Shown here: piece by piece, positions 18,117 through 29,800 of the stretch
Numbering within the stretch: the stretch's first letter is position 1
Layout of the letters: the number at the start of each line of letters is the position of its first letter
Assembly (NCBI RefSeq): GCF_028858725.1
Contig: NC_084761.1
Coordinates: 92,529,971-92,593,970 of the forward strand
Direction of reading: 5' to 3'
From: Colius striatus
Lineage: Eukaryota > Chordata > Aves > Coliiformes > Coliidae
Length of the DNA: 64,000 nucleotides
Position numbers and translations under genes: made by a program
Notes under the pieces: model-generated
The model's database searches: none
What the model saw: only the letters and a program-made list of their open reading frames with translations
Told to the model about the DNA's origin: nothing

Positions 18117-19573
18117 CTGTTTGCTGGGAGTTTTCTCATGTCCACAGTAAAGAAGGGTTAAGTACCACTGCACAACAAACTCTGCACTCTTTTTACAGGG
18201 AGAAGAGAAAATGTGTGTTATAAATGAACACCTTCAGCCTGTGCAGGGTCAAGAGTCTCTGGAGCAGTGAGACAATGACCTTTGTGATTCTTTTGAATGT
18301 TAATCTCCAACATCAAACAGTTTCATTTGGAGTGTTCTGGGATCCCAGCATCCCGTGATCTCCACTGCATCAAAATGCTCAGGGTGTGTGGTTCTTGCTT
18401 TTGTTTGCTTAACTTTTTTTTCTGGTCTCTGCTCTTAGTAAGAAATAAAATGAGCTCAGTGCTTCATTCAACTCCCCTGCTGATGAACTTGGTTTGTCCT
18501 TGAACATGTTTTCACCTGGAGCCAGCACTGCCAACTTAGCTAGGCTGACAGTAGAAGTGGCTTTGCTTTCCAGTGCAGTTAGATGGCTTTTGAAATTCTG
18601 GCACTCTTGTTATTTTATCTCTGGTAGTTCTCTGTGTTGAGAGGAAAATGTCTTCCAAACTATAGAGCTCATGCAAGATAAACTACCAAGATGCAGCATT
18701 AATTGCTTTCTAAGCAGTACTTGTGCAAGTGAAAAGGTATTTGGCAGAACTGTGAATCAGCTTTTGTCTGAGGTGGTCAGAAGCCACACAGAGAAGTTTA
18801 AATTTTCTCCTTTTTTAATTCTTAGAGCCTGTTGATGCCTGAGGAAACATCTCCAACTGGTGAGTGACTAAGGCAGTGCTGCAGAGAATCCATTCTAACT
18901 TGTATTCAGTATTTTATTGAAGACTGCTGTTCAGTTTGATTTTTCAAACACTCTACCCTCTTTGCTACTCTGGATTTCCTCCACCCTTCAAGCTGTCTGA
19001 AGCCTTGCAAGAGCACAAGTGGTTAGTGGCTTGTTCACTGTGCTTAAGATACATCCATAGCCAATAAAGCATGTTTGGGGGATCTGGTTCAGCATCCAGC
19101 CAACAACGACAAATGACATTGGATCCATCTGCTTAATGTCATTCTGTGTGTTAGCTCTCTGGAGTTAGACGAGTACAGATGCTTCTCTTTGTATCTGGAT
19201 CCTTACATGCATTCTCAGGCTTGAGCCTGATGTAATTTTAACTGATGCAAGCCAGGGAGCTCACTAACAGAATATGCCACTTGAATGTTCTTTCACTTTC
19301 AACATTTTCACTTTGTGCCAGAGCTTTTTGGTGTCAGTTAAACTGCAGCACATCCTGAGTATCTCTACAAACTTTTGCAACATGCTTTCCAGGTGTTCCA
19401 GAGTTCCGACAGATACAGGGATGCCATCTAGGGAAAACAAGAAGCAGAACCTTTGTCATTTCAGCTTCTCCACTGGTGTCACAGCTACCAAGTTTGAATT
19501 AGTTCCTGGATTTCAGTTTGCTGAAATCAAACTCAACTCCATCCATTGTCTGAATGATCAGCTGATTTGATTT

Positions 19574-20223
19574 TGACTTGCTGCAGAGCAGCTCTGTGGA
19601 GAGGAACCTGGGATACCTCATTGATAACAAACTAAACATGAGCCAGCAATGTGCCATCATGGCCAAGGAAGCCAATGGCATCCTGGGACGCATCAAGGGT
19701 GTCTAGCAGCTCAAGGGAGGTTCTCCTTCCCTTCTGCCCTGGTGAGGCCTCATCTGGAGTCCTGTGTCTAGTTCTGGTCTCTTCAGCTCAAGAGGAACAG
19801 GGAAGTGCTGGAGAGAGTCCAGCACAGGGCCACCAAGATGATCGGGGGAATGGAGCATCTTTCTTATGAGGAAAGGCTGCGGTAACTGGGGCTGTTCAGA
19901 AGACTGAGGGACCTCATCAAAGCTTATAACTACCTAAAAGGTGGACACTTTTTTCTGTAGTGTCCAATGTCATGACAAGGGGTAATAGACAAAAACTGGA
20001 ACACGAAAAGTCTCACTTAAACACAAGGAAAAACTGCTTTTCAGGTGAGGGAGTCCTGGCCCAGGCTACCCAGGAGAGTGTGGAGTCTCCTCCTCTGGAG
20101 CTTTCCAATCCTGCCTGGACATGTTCCTGTGCCCTCTGATTGAGGGAAACTGCTTTATCAGGGAGTTGGACTGGATGAGCTCTAGAGGCCCCTTCCAACC
20201 CCCAGCAGTCTATGACTCTGTGA
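19574..20223 (+). mobile_element. CR1 LINE, 5'-truncated (about 650 bp)
   Basis: It covers the last part of ORF2 (downstream of the reverse transcriptase core) and the 3' UTR, with tail TCTATGACTCTGTG. Several frameshifts and stop codons break the frame, and it is more diverged than the copies at 24 and 27 kb. It lies just beyond the end of UVSSA, in the opposite orientation to that gene. Confidence 0.93.
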
Positions 20224-20741
20224 ATTTTTAGTGTGTACAACACAAGGGGTCTTCAGAGCTAATGCAGGAGCCATGGTGGTGCTTGATGTGGTTCACTTTC
20301 TAGAACAGGCTGAGCATGATACCTTGTGCTTTGCCCTCTGTGGTAGAAATTGAATTGCTTGTAAGGCATCTTTTTTCTGATGGCATGAAAGTAGAGGCAA
20401 ATTACAAAACACTTGGCAAGGGATGTATAAATTACAAGAGTCTCTTAGGAAGGAGGAAAAAACCCCAAACATTTTACCCAGAATATATACAAGTCATAAA
20501 ACACACTCTATTTCATGTACATTTTAAATAATTAACAACTTGTTCAATGCATTCCCTTCTATACCACCACATCTTTGCCAAAATCAATGTTCATTATCAA
20601 ATAAGTTAAAGTTGAAAACAATTAAAACATTACTCCAGTAAGAATGCACCTAGTATGGTATTTTAGTCTAAGTATGAAGATCTGTGATAAAGCTTCTGTG
20701 CAGCTGCACTCTTGTAATAAAGGGCAAAAAAGATGAAGAAC

Positions 20742-20835
20742 TTAATTCAGTGCATAGTTAAACTGGTTGGCAAACTTCTCGTGCTTCCTTTGGTCCACTC
20801 TGTTCATTGCTTTCACCACCCGTTTCATTGCACCT
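20742..20835 (-). CDS. UVSSA: UVSSA last coding exon (C-terminus)
   Basis: This exon encodes [11 protein letters not shown] and so on, ending QFNYALN with stop TAA (plus-strand TTA at 20742-20744). The acceptor is TTTCAG just above 20835. The first base completes an AA|A lysine codon with the preceding exon. Confidence 0.95.
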
Positions 20836-23800
20836 CTGAAAGAGAAACACAGAAATAATGGAAACAGTTATGTTGATTCCACACTATCTTAGAGAATGTT
20901 TACAAATGTTGGTGGAAAAAAAAAGCCCTGAACTATGATTAATCACTACCAGGCTTCTGAACACTGCACTGATGAGGCTGAACAAATTTGTCTTGTTAAC
21001 TAAATTAGCTGCAGCAGTACAAATAGTTTAATTCAGCAATGATTTTATTAACAGGAGTAAACAAATTAAAGCCTTTCTGTTTAATGGCTCTGTATTCCAC
21101 CCTCCTAGCATTATTTCTAATAGCCACACATAGTAAGTTTGATTTTCAAAAGCACCCAGCTGCTCTTGGAGGAAAAAACCCAAAGAGCTAGAAGTATCTA
21201 ACAGGATGTAAAAACCCCTAATTCCCAGAAACCCTTATGAAATCCAACCTGCAGAATCTGGAATATTTTTGTGAAGGAAGGGCTTGCTGCTCCATTCAGG
21301 TGACTATAATTCATTTAGTAACTTTCCTTCCACAGGTTACTAAAAACCCATTTCATCATCTGTGGGTAAGTCATCAGAATAAGACTGTTTTGCTCACACC
21401 AGCAGCATCTCCATCCCTGAGCAGCAACTATTTAATCTGCAAGCACAATGCTAGTTTTGGAAATCACCAGAGCTTGTCATGTACCTCAATGCAGAGAGAC
21501 AGACTACTGCTGCAGAACAGCTAAGTGCTTAGGGTTTAGCACAGTCAGGACAGTGTGGTCAATATCTTATTCTCATATGAAGTGGAATGGGATCTCTGCC
21601 ACCTCATGATGGGCAAGAACCTGAGCCCTCTGAGGCACCTGCTGTGCTGGATGGTGGCTCTGGAGTGTGCTTGAGATTTAAAAAGGAAATGAAAGTATAA
21701 ACTTTAAATCTCTTAAGTTTTCTGGTGCTCCTAAATCTGATGAGGGTTTGTTCTCATGTTGCTGCTCTTTATTTGTTACCCTTGTTTCCTCTCAGTGAAG
21801 AGAGTGCCCAAAGATGTCTTTTGGGAGTGACTGCTACACTTTTGCACTGGGTGAGTGGAGACACCTGCATTTTTCTTCCCCTCCATATAGTTTTGAGTGA
21901 ACACCATACAGCTGAGATTTTAAGAGTGAGGAAAATGATGCCCAGAAGACAGAGGAATGGGTACATGATGTCAGGGGGATAAGAAAGCAGAAGAAAGTCA
22001 ATAGCAGAAGTCAAGAGAATGCTCTGAGGTGTACTTCTGCCCCCACAGAAACTTATAGTAGTTGTTGTGCACAACTGAGTGCATCTTACCTAGGGAATTT
22101 TGTTCTTGAATGGATTTCTAGACTTCCCAGTTTTATTGGCTACTTTATGTGCCTCCAGCACAGAAGCTCAGAAATCTGAGGCTGACATTTGCAGGTATGC
22201 TCAGGTATCACCCTGATATTTATGAAGAGGGAGGTTATCTCCTAACACATCTCTGTAAAGACCTGGACACTGTCAATGTGGGAGGTATATCAGATAAGGG
22301 CTTTTTTAACATGGCCCTGATTGATGTCTCCTTTAGAAATACAGTTGGCAGGTTACATCACACAAACTAGATAGTTTCAAGTCTAGTGTTGTTAAGACTC
22401 TGTTGTCACAGTCTGCCTTTAGTACTTCTGACGATGCTGCAGGCTGTGCAGTGAGACATCCACTTGGCAGTGTGAACCAACCCTTTCAGCATCAAGCCCT
22501 ACACATGATTCCAGCTCTGCTCCTGTGGTTCTCTCTGAGAGGCAAGCTGCCTTCTGCTTTAACCGACTGCTCTAACAGCTTCATTTCAAAAGCCATTCTG
22601 AAACGTTTGAAAACAGAGGCTACTCCATAATAATGCTTCTTAATGGTGGGATTAAAGACTTTCTCAGCAGCAACTGTAATGAAAACCAACATTCTGAAAA
22701 CACACCTTGGAAGAGGTATGCTTTTAACAAAAGTCTGCCATTAAAGTTACCAGAGTAAGGAAAATGTGGTCATGGTTTTGTACTTCAAATATTGCCTAAT
22801 TGGTAGGAGAAAAGTGAGCCTTTAGCAGTGCAGAGTGGCCTTGACACTTTCATGTCATGTAGGTTTTACATTAGCACCAGTGGATTGTGCGATACTGTAA
22901 ATGAAATGAGATCCCACTTTGATGATCTGTGTGCAATTTCACTTAACTTTATTGGCAGACTGGAGCCTGGGTTTATCACCTATACATTTCAAGTAATTTG
23001 GGGTTGTTATAAGGAGCCAAGGTTATCATCTTGTTTAGTGCTGCAAAGCATGAAACCTATTAAAACATGACAGGTTTGATTCCCTGAGCCTGGCACTCAC
23101 ACACACTCAGCATCATTAGCACAAACCACTGTAAACCAAAACCAGCTTTTAAAAGTTATTTTGTTATAGCTGATATGAAATTCTGATCATCAGAACTGTA
23201 TGTCTGTGACTTCTAAGATCAGGTGACATGAGAATTTCATGCTATTTCATGCTATAAACGTGCTATATCTGTAACTAAAAGCAATGTGGGTCTGCATTTG
23301 TTGTTACAACAATTATATCAGAAAAGGGAAAATCAAGTTTAAACAGATTATTATGCCTTGGATGCTGTGCAGCTCATTCAGTGTGTTAAGGGAATAACCC
23401 ACCATTAATGATTTGGGTTTTTTTGTATTTGACAGCTTTTCTCCTTCAACTACTTCATTTTTGACATGTGTAACTCTTAAATAGCTGCAGTTGCTTCCCA
23501 TTTGATAAAGACCAGACAGAGCATGCTTAGGCAAACTTGTGTTGCAGTCACATCTAACCAAGACTGGATATCAGAAATGGCCTAACGGAGTGGACAAGTG
23601 GAGCTACTACATGTCCTAAAGCCCACTCAGCTTAGTGGGTTGGTAGGCACCCAGTTCCATCTGTACCTGCTTTAAATTTGTGGACTTATGTCCACATAAG
23701 TCACAGACACACCTTTGTTCAACATGTCTAAATGCCAATGCCATCTAAACAGTTTATTTATTTATTTGAAATCCTGTTTGACCAACTTGATGCCTTCTAT

Positions 23801-26800
23801 GAGTGCATAACCGGCTGGCTAGATGAGGGTAGAGCAGCGGATGTCATCTACCTTGACTTCAGCAAGGCTTTTGACACTGTCTCCCACAACATCCTCATCA
23901 GAAAGCTCAGGCAGTGTGGCTGGGAGTGGGCAGTGAGGTGGATTGAGAGCTGGCTGAATGACAGAGCCCAGAGGGTGCTGATCAATGGCACAGAGTCGAG
24001 TTGGAGGCCTGTGGCCAGTGGAGTTCCACAGAGATCGGTTCTGGGGCCAGTCTTGTTCAACATCTTCATCAAGGACCTGGATGAGGCGACAGAGTGTACC
24101 CTGAGCAAGTTCCCTGATGACACCAAACTGGGAGGACTGGCTGATTCCCCAGAGGCTGTGCTGCCATTCAGTAGGATCTCGAATAGCTTGGGAGTTGGGC
24201 AGAGAGGAACCTCATGAGGTTCAACAAGGACAAGTGCAGAGTCCTGCATCTGGGAATGAACAACCCCATGCACCAGTACAGGCTGGGGGGTCAAACTGCT
24301 GAAGAGCAGCTCTGCAGAGAGAGACCTGGGAGTGCTGGTTGACAATAAAGTAACCATGAGCCAGCAACGTGTCCTCGTGGCCAAGAAGGCCAATGGCATC
24401 CTGGGATGCATCAGGAAGAGTGTGGCCAGCAGGTCGAGGGAGGTTCTTCTCCCTCTCTACTCTGCCATGGTGAGGCCTCATCTGGAGTCCTGTGTCCAGT
24501 TCTGGGCTCCTCAGCTCAAGAGGGACAGAGAACTTCTAGAGAGAGTCCAGCACAGGGCCACCAAGATGATCAGGGGACTGGAACATCTTTCATACAAGGA
24601 AAGGCTGTGGGAACTGGGGCTGTTTAGTCTGGAGAAGAAGAGACTGAGGGGAGATCTTATTAACATTTACAAATATCTAAATAGTGGTTGTCAGGAGGTT
24701 GGGACATCCCTTTTTTTCTATAGTAGCTAGCAACAGGACAAGGGGTAATGGGATGAAGCTGGAACACAAAAAGTTCCACTTAAACATAAGAAAAAGCTAT
24801 TTCACTGTTGAGGTGAGGGAGCCCTGGCACAGGCTGCCCAGAGGGGTTGTGGAGTCTCCTTCCTCGGAGGTCTTCAAGACCCACCTGGACATGTTCCTCT
24901 GCGACCTGATCTAGGTGAACCTGCTTCTGCAGAGGGGTTGGACTGGATGATCTCTAAAGGTCCCTTCCAACCCCTACCATTCTATGATTCTGTGATTCTC
25001 AAGCAAAATGTAGGCCAAGAGCTACTGTTTGTAGATGTATTGGGAGGAAAGGGAGATGTACAGAAACAAGATCATCACAGGAATAATTCTGTGTCCGTGT
25101 GTCTCTGGTAACAGGAAATAATAATCTCAAAGCTCTGACACTGAAGAGACACCTGCAGCAGGTCCCACAGCCCTTGACACTTACAGAAGACAGCAGGAGT
25201 TATCTGAAAAAAGACCGCAACATAGGACCTAAGTATTTTTTTCAATCAGTTGAATGCATTCTCAGTAAAGGAGGAGAAAAATGTAACGGCAGAGTGTTAC
25301 TGAGTAATACCCAGGAAGGGACCACTGTGTGTCCATGCTGGGCTGGAAGGCACTGCAGAAGACCCAGCTAGCAATTAAGAGTGAGAGAAAATACACAGGA
25401 AGCCCAGGCAGCAGTCAGAAGTTTGGGAATGTCTCTGAGCACACACCAGAGGCTCAAGGGTAACCATTGAGACATTGCTATGTGCCAAAAGACAAGGATT
25501 TTTGACAAGTCCTTTTACAAATTGAAGTTCTGCTCAGAACAGCTCATCCTAGGCTTTCAAAAGGAAAAACCTCATTTTCACTCCATCTATTCTACTACAG
25601 CGTGTCTCAGGCTGCAAATTGTGTTGCTCTCAACACATTATCTTCTTTCCAGATCCAGCACTATTTGCACACACAAAGTGTCATCCATTTGATTAAGAAA
25701 TGCTCATCCAGAGAGGCCACTACACCAATGAAACGATTAAAAAACTAAAAGAGAGAAGGATGGAAAAAAAAGTTATTTTATCAGGAAATTAGCTGAAAAT
25801 GAGCTTGGACATCAGTACCTGCTACTGTTTACTCTCCAGAGACATAGAAGGCATTCCTGCTCCATACTTGGCTACAAAAGTAGTTTAGTAAATCCATGTT
25901 TATGTTGAAACAGAACATACCATTGAAAGAAAGGGAAACAACAATTTAACAGGCTTTAGAGAACGGAAGCATCTTACTTATTGAAGACTTTCTTCTCAAG
26001 CCGAGACCGAGAAGTGTTAGCCTGCTGCTTCAGGTCTGTCAGATTGGGGTATTTTTTCTTCTTCCCTTTCTTTTTCCCTCCTTTTCCACTATTTTTAGAT
26101 GAACCAAGATCCACTCCTGTAGCTGCTTCAACTTCTCTCATGAACTCTGGATCTCGCCACTCTGTTGGAAAGAGAAATCATGTTCTTGGAAACTCCAAAC
26201 TCAGGTGGAATTTGCAGTCTCCTGAAGCACAGGCTCCTGTTACCACTAGGTGAGGGCAGAGTCACTGTGGTCTAACTTACAGACACAAAGGGGAGGATAA
26301 AACAGTTAGCATAAACAACAGATCTTGATGAAAAAGCCCTGCCAGACTGAGATTAGTATCTATTATTAGCTGCTGTAGGTAAAACTGTTCTGTAGGAAGA
26401 CACAAGTTTTTGCAGTAGCCTAGTAGTAAAATTCCAAGGCAGCTATTCCTTGCAGGAGAGGTAACATAATACAGTGATTATTGCTAGAGAAATTGAACAA
26501 AATTACAACAATGTATCTGAGGAACTTACTTACAGAAATCAATTCTGAATAAGCTTAAAAATAAACCTAAAATAACAGGAATATGTCAATTTTTGAGCAG
26601 AGCAGGGGTGACAACATTGTAACTTTTCTACATCAAAGAACCATATTTCCTTCAAAACACAAACTGGTACCTGACACCTAAATAGCACTCTTGAACAAAA
26701 CAACACAAACCTGTTGCCCAACTTTGCTTCTGAAAAAAATACTAGTTTTTAAGGATCCTACACTTCCTCAGCTTAATTATCTAAATAAAATTTCTTCTCA

Positions 26801-29800
26801 ATACCACAAGACCAGCTTGAGAGTTGGGTAGAGAGGAACCTCATGAGGTTCAACAAGGACAAGTCCAGAGTCCTGCATCTGGGAAGGAACAACCCCATGC
26901 AACACAACAGGCTGGGGACTGACCTGCTGGAGAGCAGCTCTGCAGAGAGAGACCTGGGAGTGCTGGTTGATAATAAAGTAACCATGAGCCAGCAATGTGC
27001 CCTCGTGGCCAAGAAGGCCAATGGCATCCTGGGATGCATCGAGAAGAGTATGGCCAGCAGGTCAAGGGAGGTTCTGCTGCCCCTCTACTCTGCCCTGGTA
27101 AGGCCTCATCTGGAGTCCTGTGTCCAGTTCTGGGCTCCTCAGCTCAAGAGGGACAGAGAAGTGCTGGAGAGAGTCCAGCACAGGGCCACCAAGATGATCA
27201 GGGTACTGGAGCATCTTCCTTATGAGGAAAGGCTGTGGGAATTGGCGCTGTTTAGTCTGGAGAAAAGGAGACTGAGGGGAGATCTTATTAACATTTACAA
27301 ATATCTAAAGGGCAGCTGTCACAAGGGGTAATGGAAAGAAGCTGGAACACAAAAAGTTCCATTTAAACCAAAAGAAAAACTCTTTCACTGTCAAGGTGAG
27401 GGAGCCCTGGCACAGACTGCCCAGGGAGGGTGTGGAGGCTCCTTCTCTGGAGGTCTTCAAGACCCGCCTGGACACGTTCCTGTGTGACCTGATCTAGGTG
27501 GACCTGCTTGAGCGGGGGGGGGGTGGACTAGGTGACCTCTAAAGGTCCCTTCCAACCCCTACCATTCTGTGATTCTATGATTCTAAGAGTTGATTTATCT
27601 TACCAAAAGCTTGTTGTATAGTTTCATAAAAATCTTAATGCTTCAGAATCCATCCACTGTAAATGGATTCTGATCATAGATGCCATAGTAGGAAAAGGCA
27701 TGGACAAGTTAGACTAAACTCTGTGTACTACCCTTTAGTGTAGAGTCTGGCATATCAGAACAAGGTAACACAGTACAAACTAAAACCGAAAAATTTGGCT
27801 AAAGGATGGATATCTTCAAGGGGAAATTTAGAAAAACAGCATTGCATTATAAAGACTTGGAGCATATGGGCCGGAAAAACATGTAGCAAATACCACTTTG
27901 AAGAGTATCATGGTCCAAACAGGAGAAATGCTAGGATCTGTGTTCTAACAACCAGTCATTGTCAGTCATTTGTCATATAGTTTCCAGGATGTCACTCAGC
28001 CTTTCTTGCCTGCAGAAACTATAACACCAAGATGATGAGGGGACTGGAACATCTTTCATATGAGGAAAAGCTGCGGGAACTGGGGCTGTTTAGTCTGGAG
28101 AAGAGGAGACTGAGGGGAGATCTTATTAACATTTACAAATATCTAAATGGTGGATTTCAGGAGGTTGGGACATCCCTTTTTTCTATAGTAGCTAACAACA
28201 GGACGAGGGGTGATGGGATGAAGCTGGAACACAAAAAGTTCCACTTAAATATAAGAAAAAACAATTTCACTGTTGAGGTGAGGGAGCCCTGGCACAGGCT
28301 GCCCAGAGGGGTTGTGGAGGCTCCTTCCTTGGAGGTCAAGACCCACCTGGACATGTTCCTATGCGACCTGATCTAGGTGACCCTGCTTCCACTGGGGGGT
28401 TGGACTAGATGATCTCTAAAGGTCCCTTCCAACCCTACCATTCTATGATTCTATGAAATGTCTACTATTCTTATTTAAAATCTATGTATGATATAGGAAA
28501 AGAAACAGTCCTAAACAACCACACAGCTTTATTTGTGCACCAAGATGATCAGAGAGTGTGCCAAATACAAGCAACAACATTTCAGGAAAGTCAGAAGCAA
28601 TGTTCTCACTTAGGAACACCGTGTTTAGGGACACCAGAGTGATCTTCCAAGGAAAGGTTAGAGCTAACCTCCTGTGATATGTGAAAGCGAGGGCTGATTA
28701 AAATCCAACAGACCGAAAAGCACAAGGAAAAGGAAGCTGTGCAAGAACTGTGCAGAAGTATAGAGGGAGAGAATAGAGCACATACAGTTGATATGAGACT
28801 TCACAGACTTTTTTGGGGGGCATTTTTGAAGTGAAGTAATACAGAACAGCACAATTCAGATACAGGAACGATTAATCCAAGATTAAGGAAAACTGTCTAA
28901 ACAGTTTATCTCCCAGTAATAAGAAGGCGTCACAGTTTAGGAACCCAGTGAATGGAGCAATTGTTTAAACACAAGGAAAAAATGCCGGCATCCAGTAGAG
29001 ATGAAATGAGCATTTGAGTAAAATGAAGGAGCAATTTAAAAGCCTTTGAGAAAAATCAATAGAATGCCAGGGAAGAGCAGCCTTTTTGAGCATTGATGGG
29101 CCCCTAAAGCTCTTCATACATTGTTACTGAGTTTAGCAGCAGGGAAAAGAAAATTACACAGTTTGCGAGGGTAGGTGGGAATCAATACTGTAGTTAGTAA
29201 AGAGATGCTATTTCACATCTGACTGGCCAGCGGCCTGCCTTCACCAGCCTGTCCTGATACCTGTTTGTTAACAAGTCACTAAGGGCTGAAAAACCAGATA
29301 CTCTTCAGGGTTGACACAAAAAATAGGCACTTAATTTGCTCCTATGTGCGAACTATTGGAAAAGGATGAACGCTGAAGATTAGCGGGTCAGTGTAATCCC
29401 ACCTGATTCATTGTTTCAGGACTGAAGAGCCCAAAGCACCATTTTGTGGACACTGGCTAGAGTTTAAAATCTTCTGCTGTGTTAAAAAATGCTCCATAAT
29501 AGCAATGACAGTGTTGTCAAAACATAGTCATTATCACACAAACTGTATCATATAATTGGTTTCCTCTTCAATCACACAAGGATGAAAGAAACCAACCATC
29601 CAACAGGAAGATGTAGAAAGAATTTCAGTGCCTTTTAACCACACAGCTGATCCCCACATTTTAATGGGTTTTTCCAGATTTTTTCAAACTCTTGTCCTTA
29701 GTAGATGATGTTGTCAATTTTAAGACCAAAGTACTTTCTGTATAGACTGAGTTCCCACAATTTCCCATAATAGCATGGCTTAGACTTGCTTCAAATACTT

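Larger units (their letters stand above)
8281..20741. other. Intergenic region and UVSSA 3' flank
   Basis: I found no coding gene in these 12.4 kb between the convergent genes. They hold CR1 pieces (8604, 12831, 18036 and 19574), a GC-rich island at about 9150-9460, a pyrimidine tract with a short CA repeat at 12568-12651, and a transcription-factor-site cluster near 13.4 kb. The rest is unremarkable unique sequence. The 3' UTR of UVSSA must run leftward from 20741, but I saw no AATAAA or ATTAAA on the minus strand between 20223 and 20741, so its end is not placed. Confidence 0.65.

Noticed and set aside
26773-27065. Antisense open frames over the CR1 at 26.8 kb (and similar ones over 24 kb)
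   Set aside because: They are reverse-strand shadows of CR1 ORF2.
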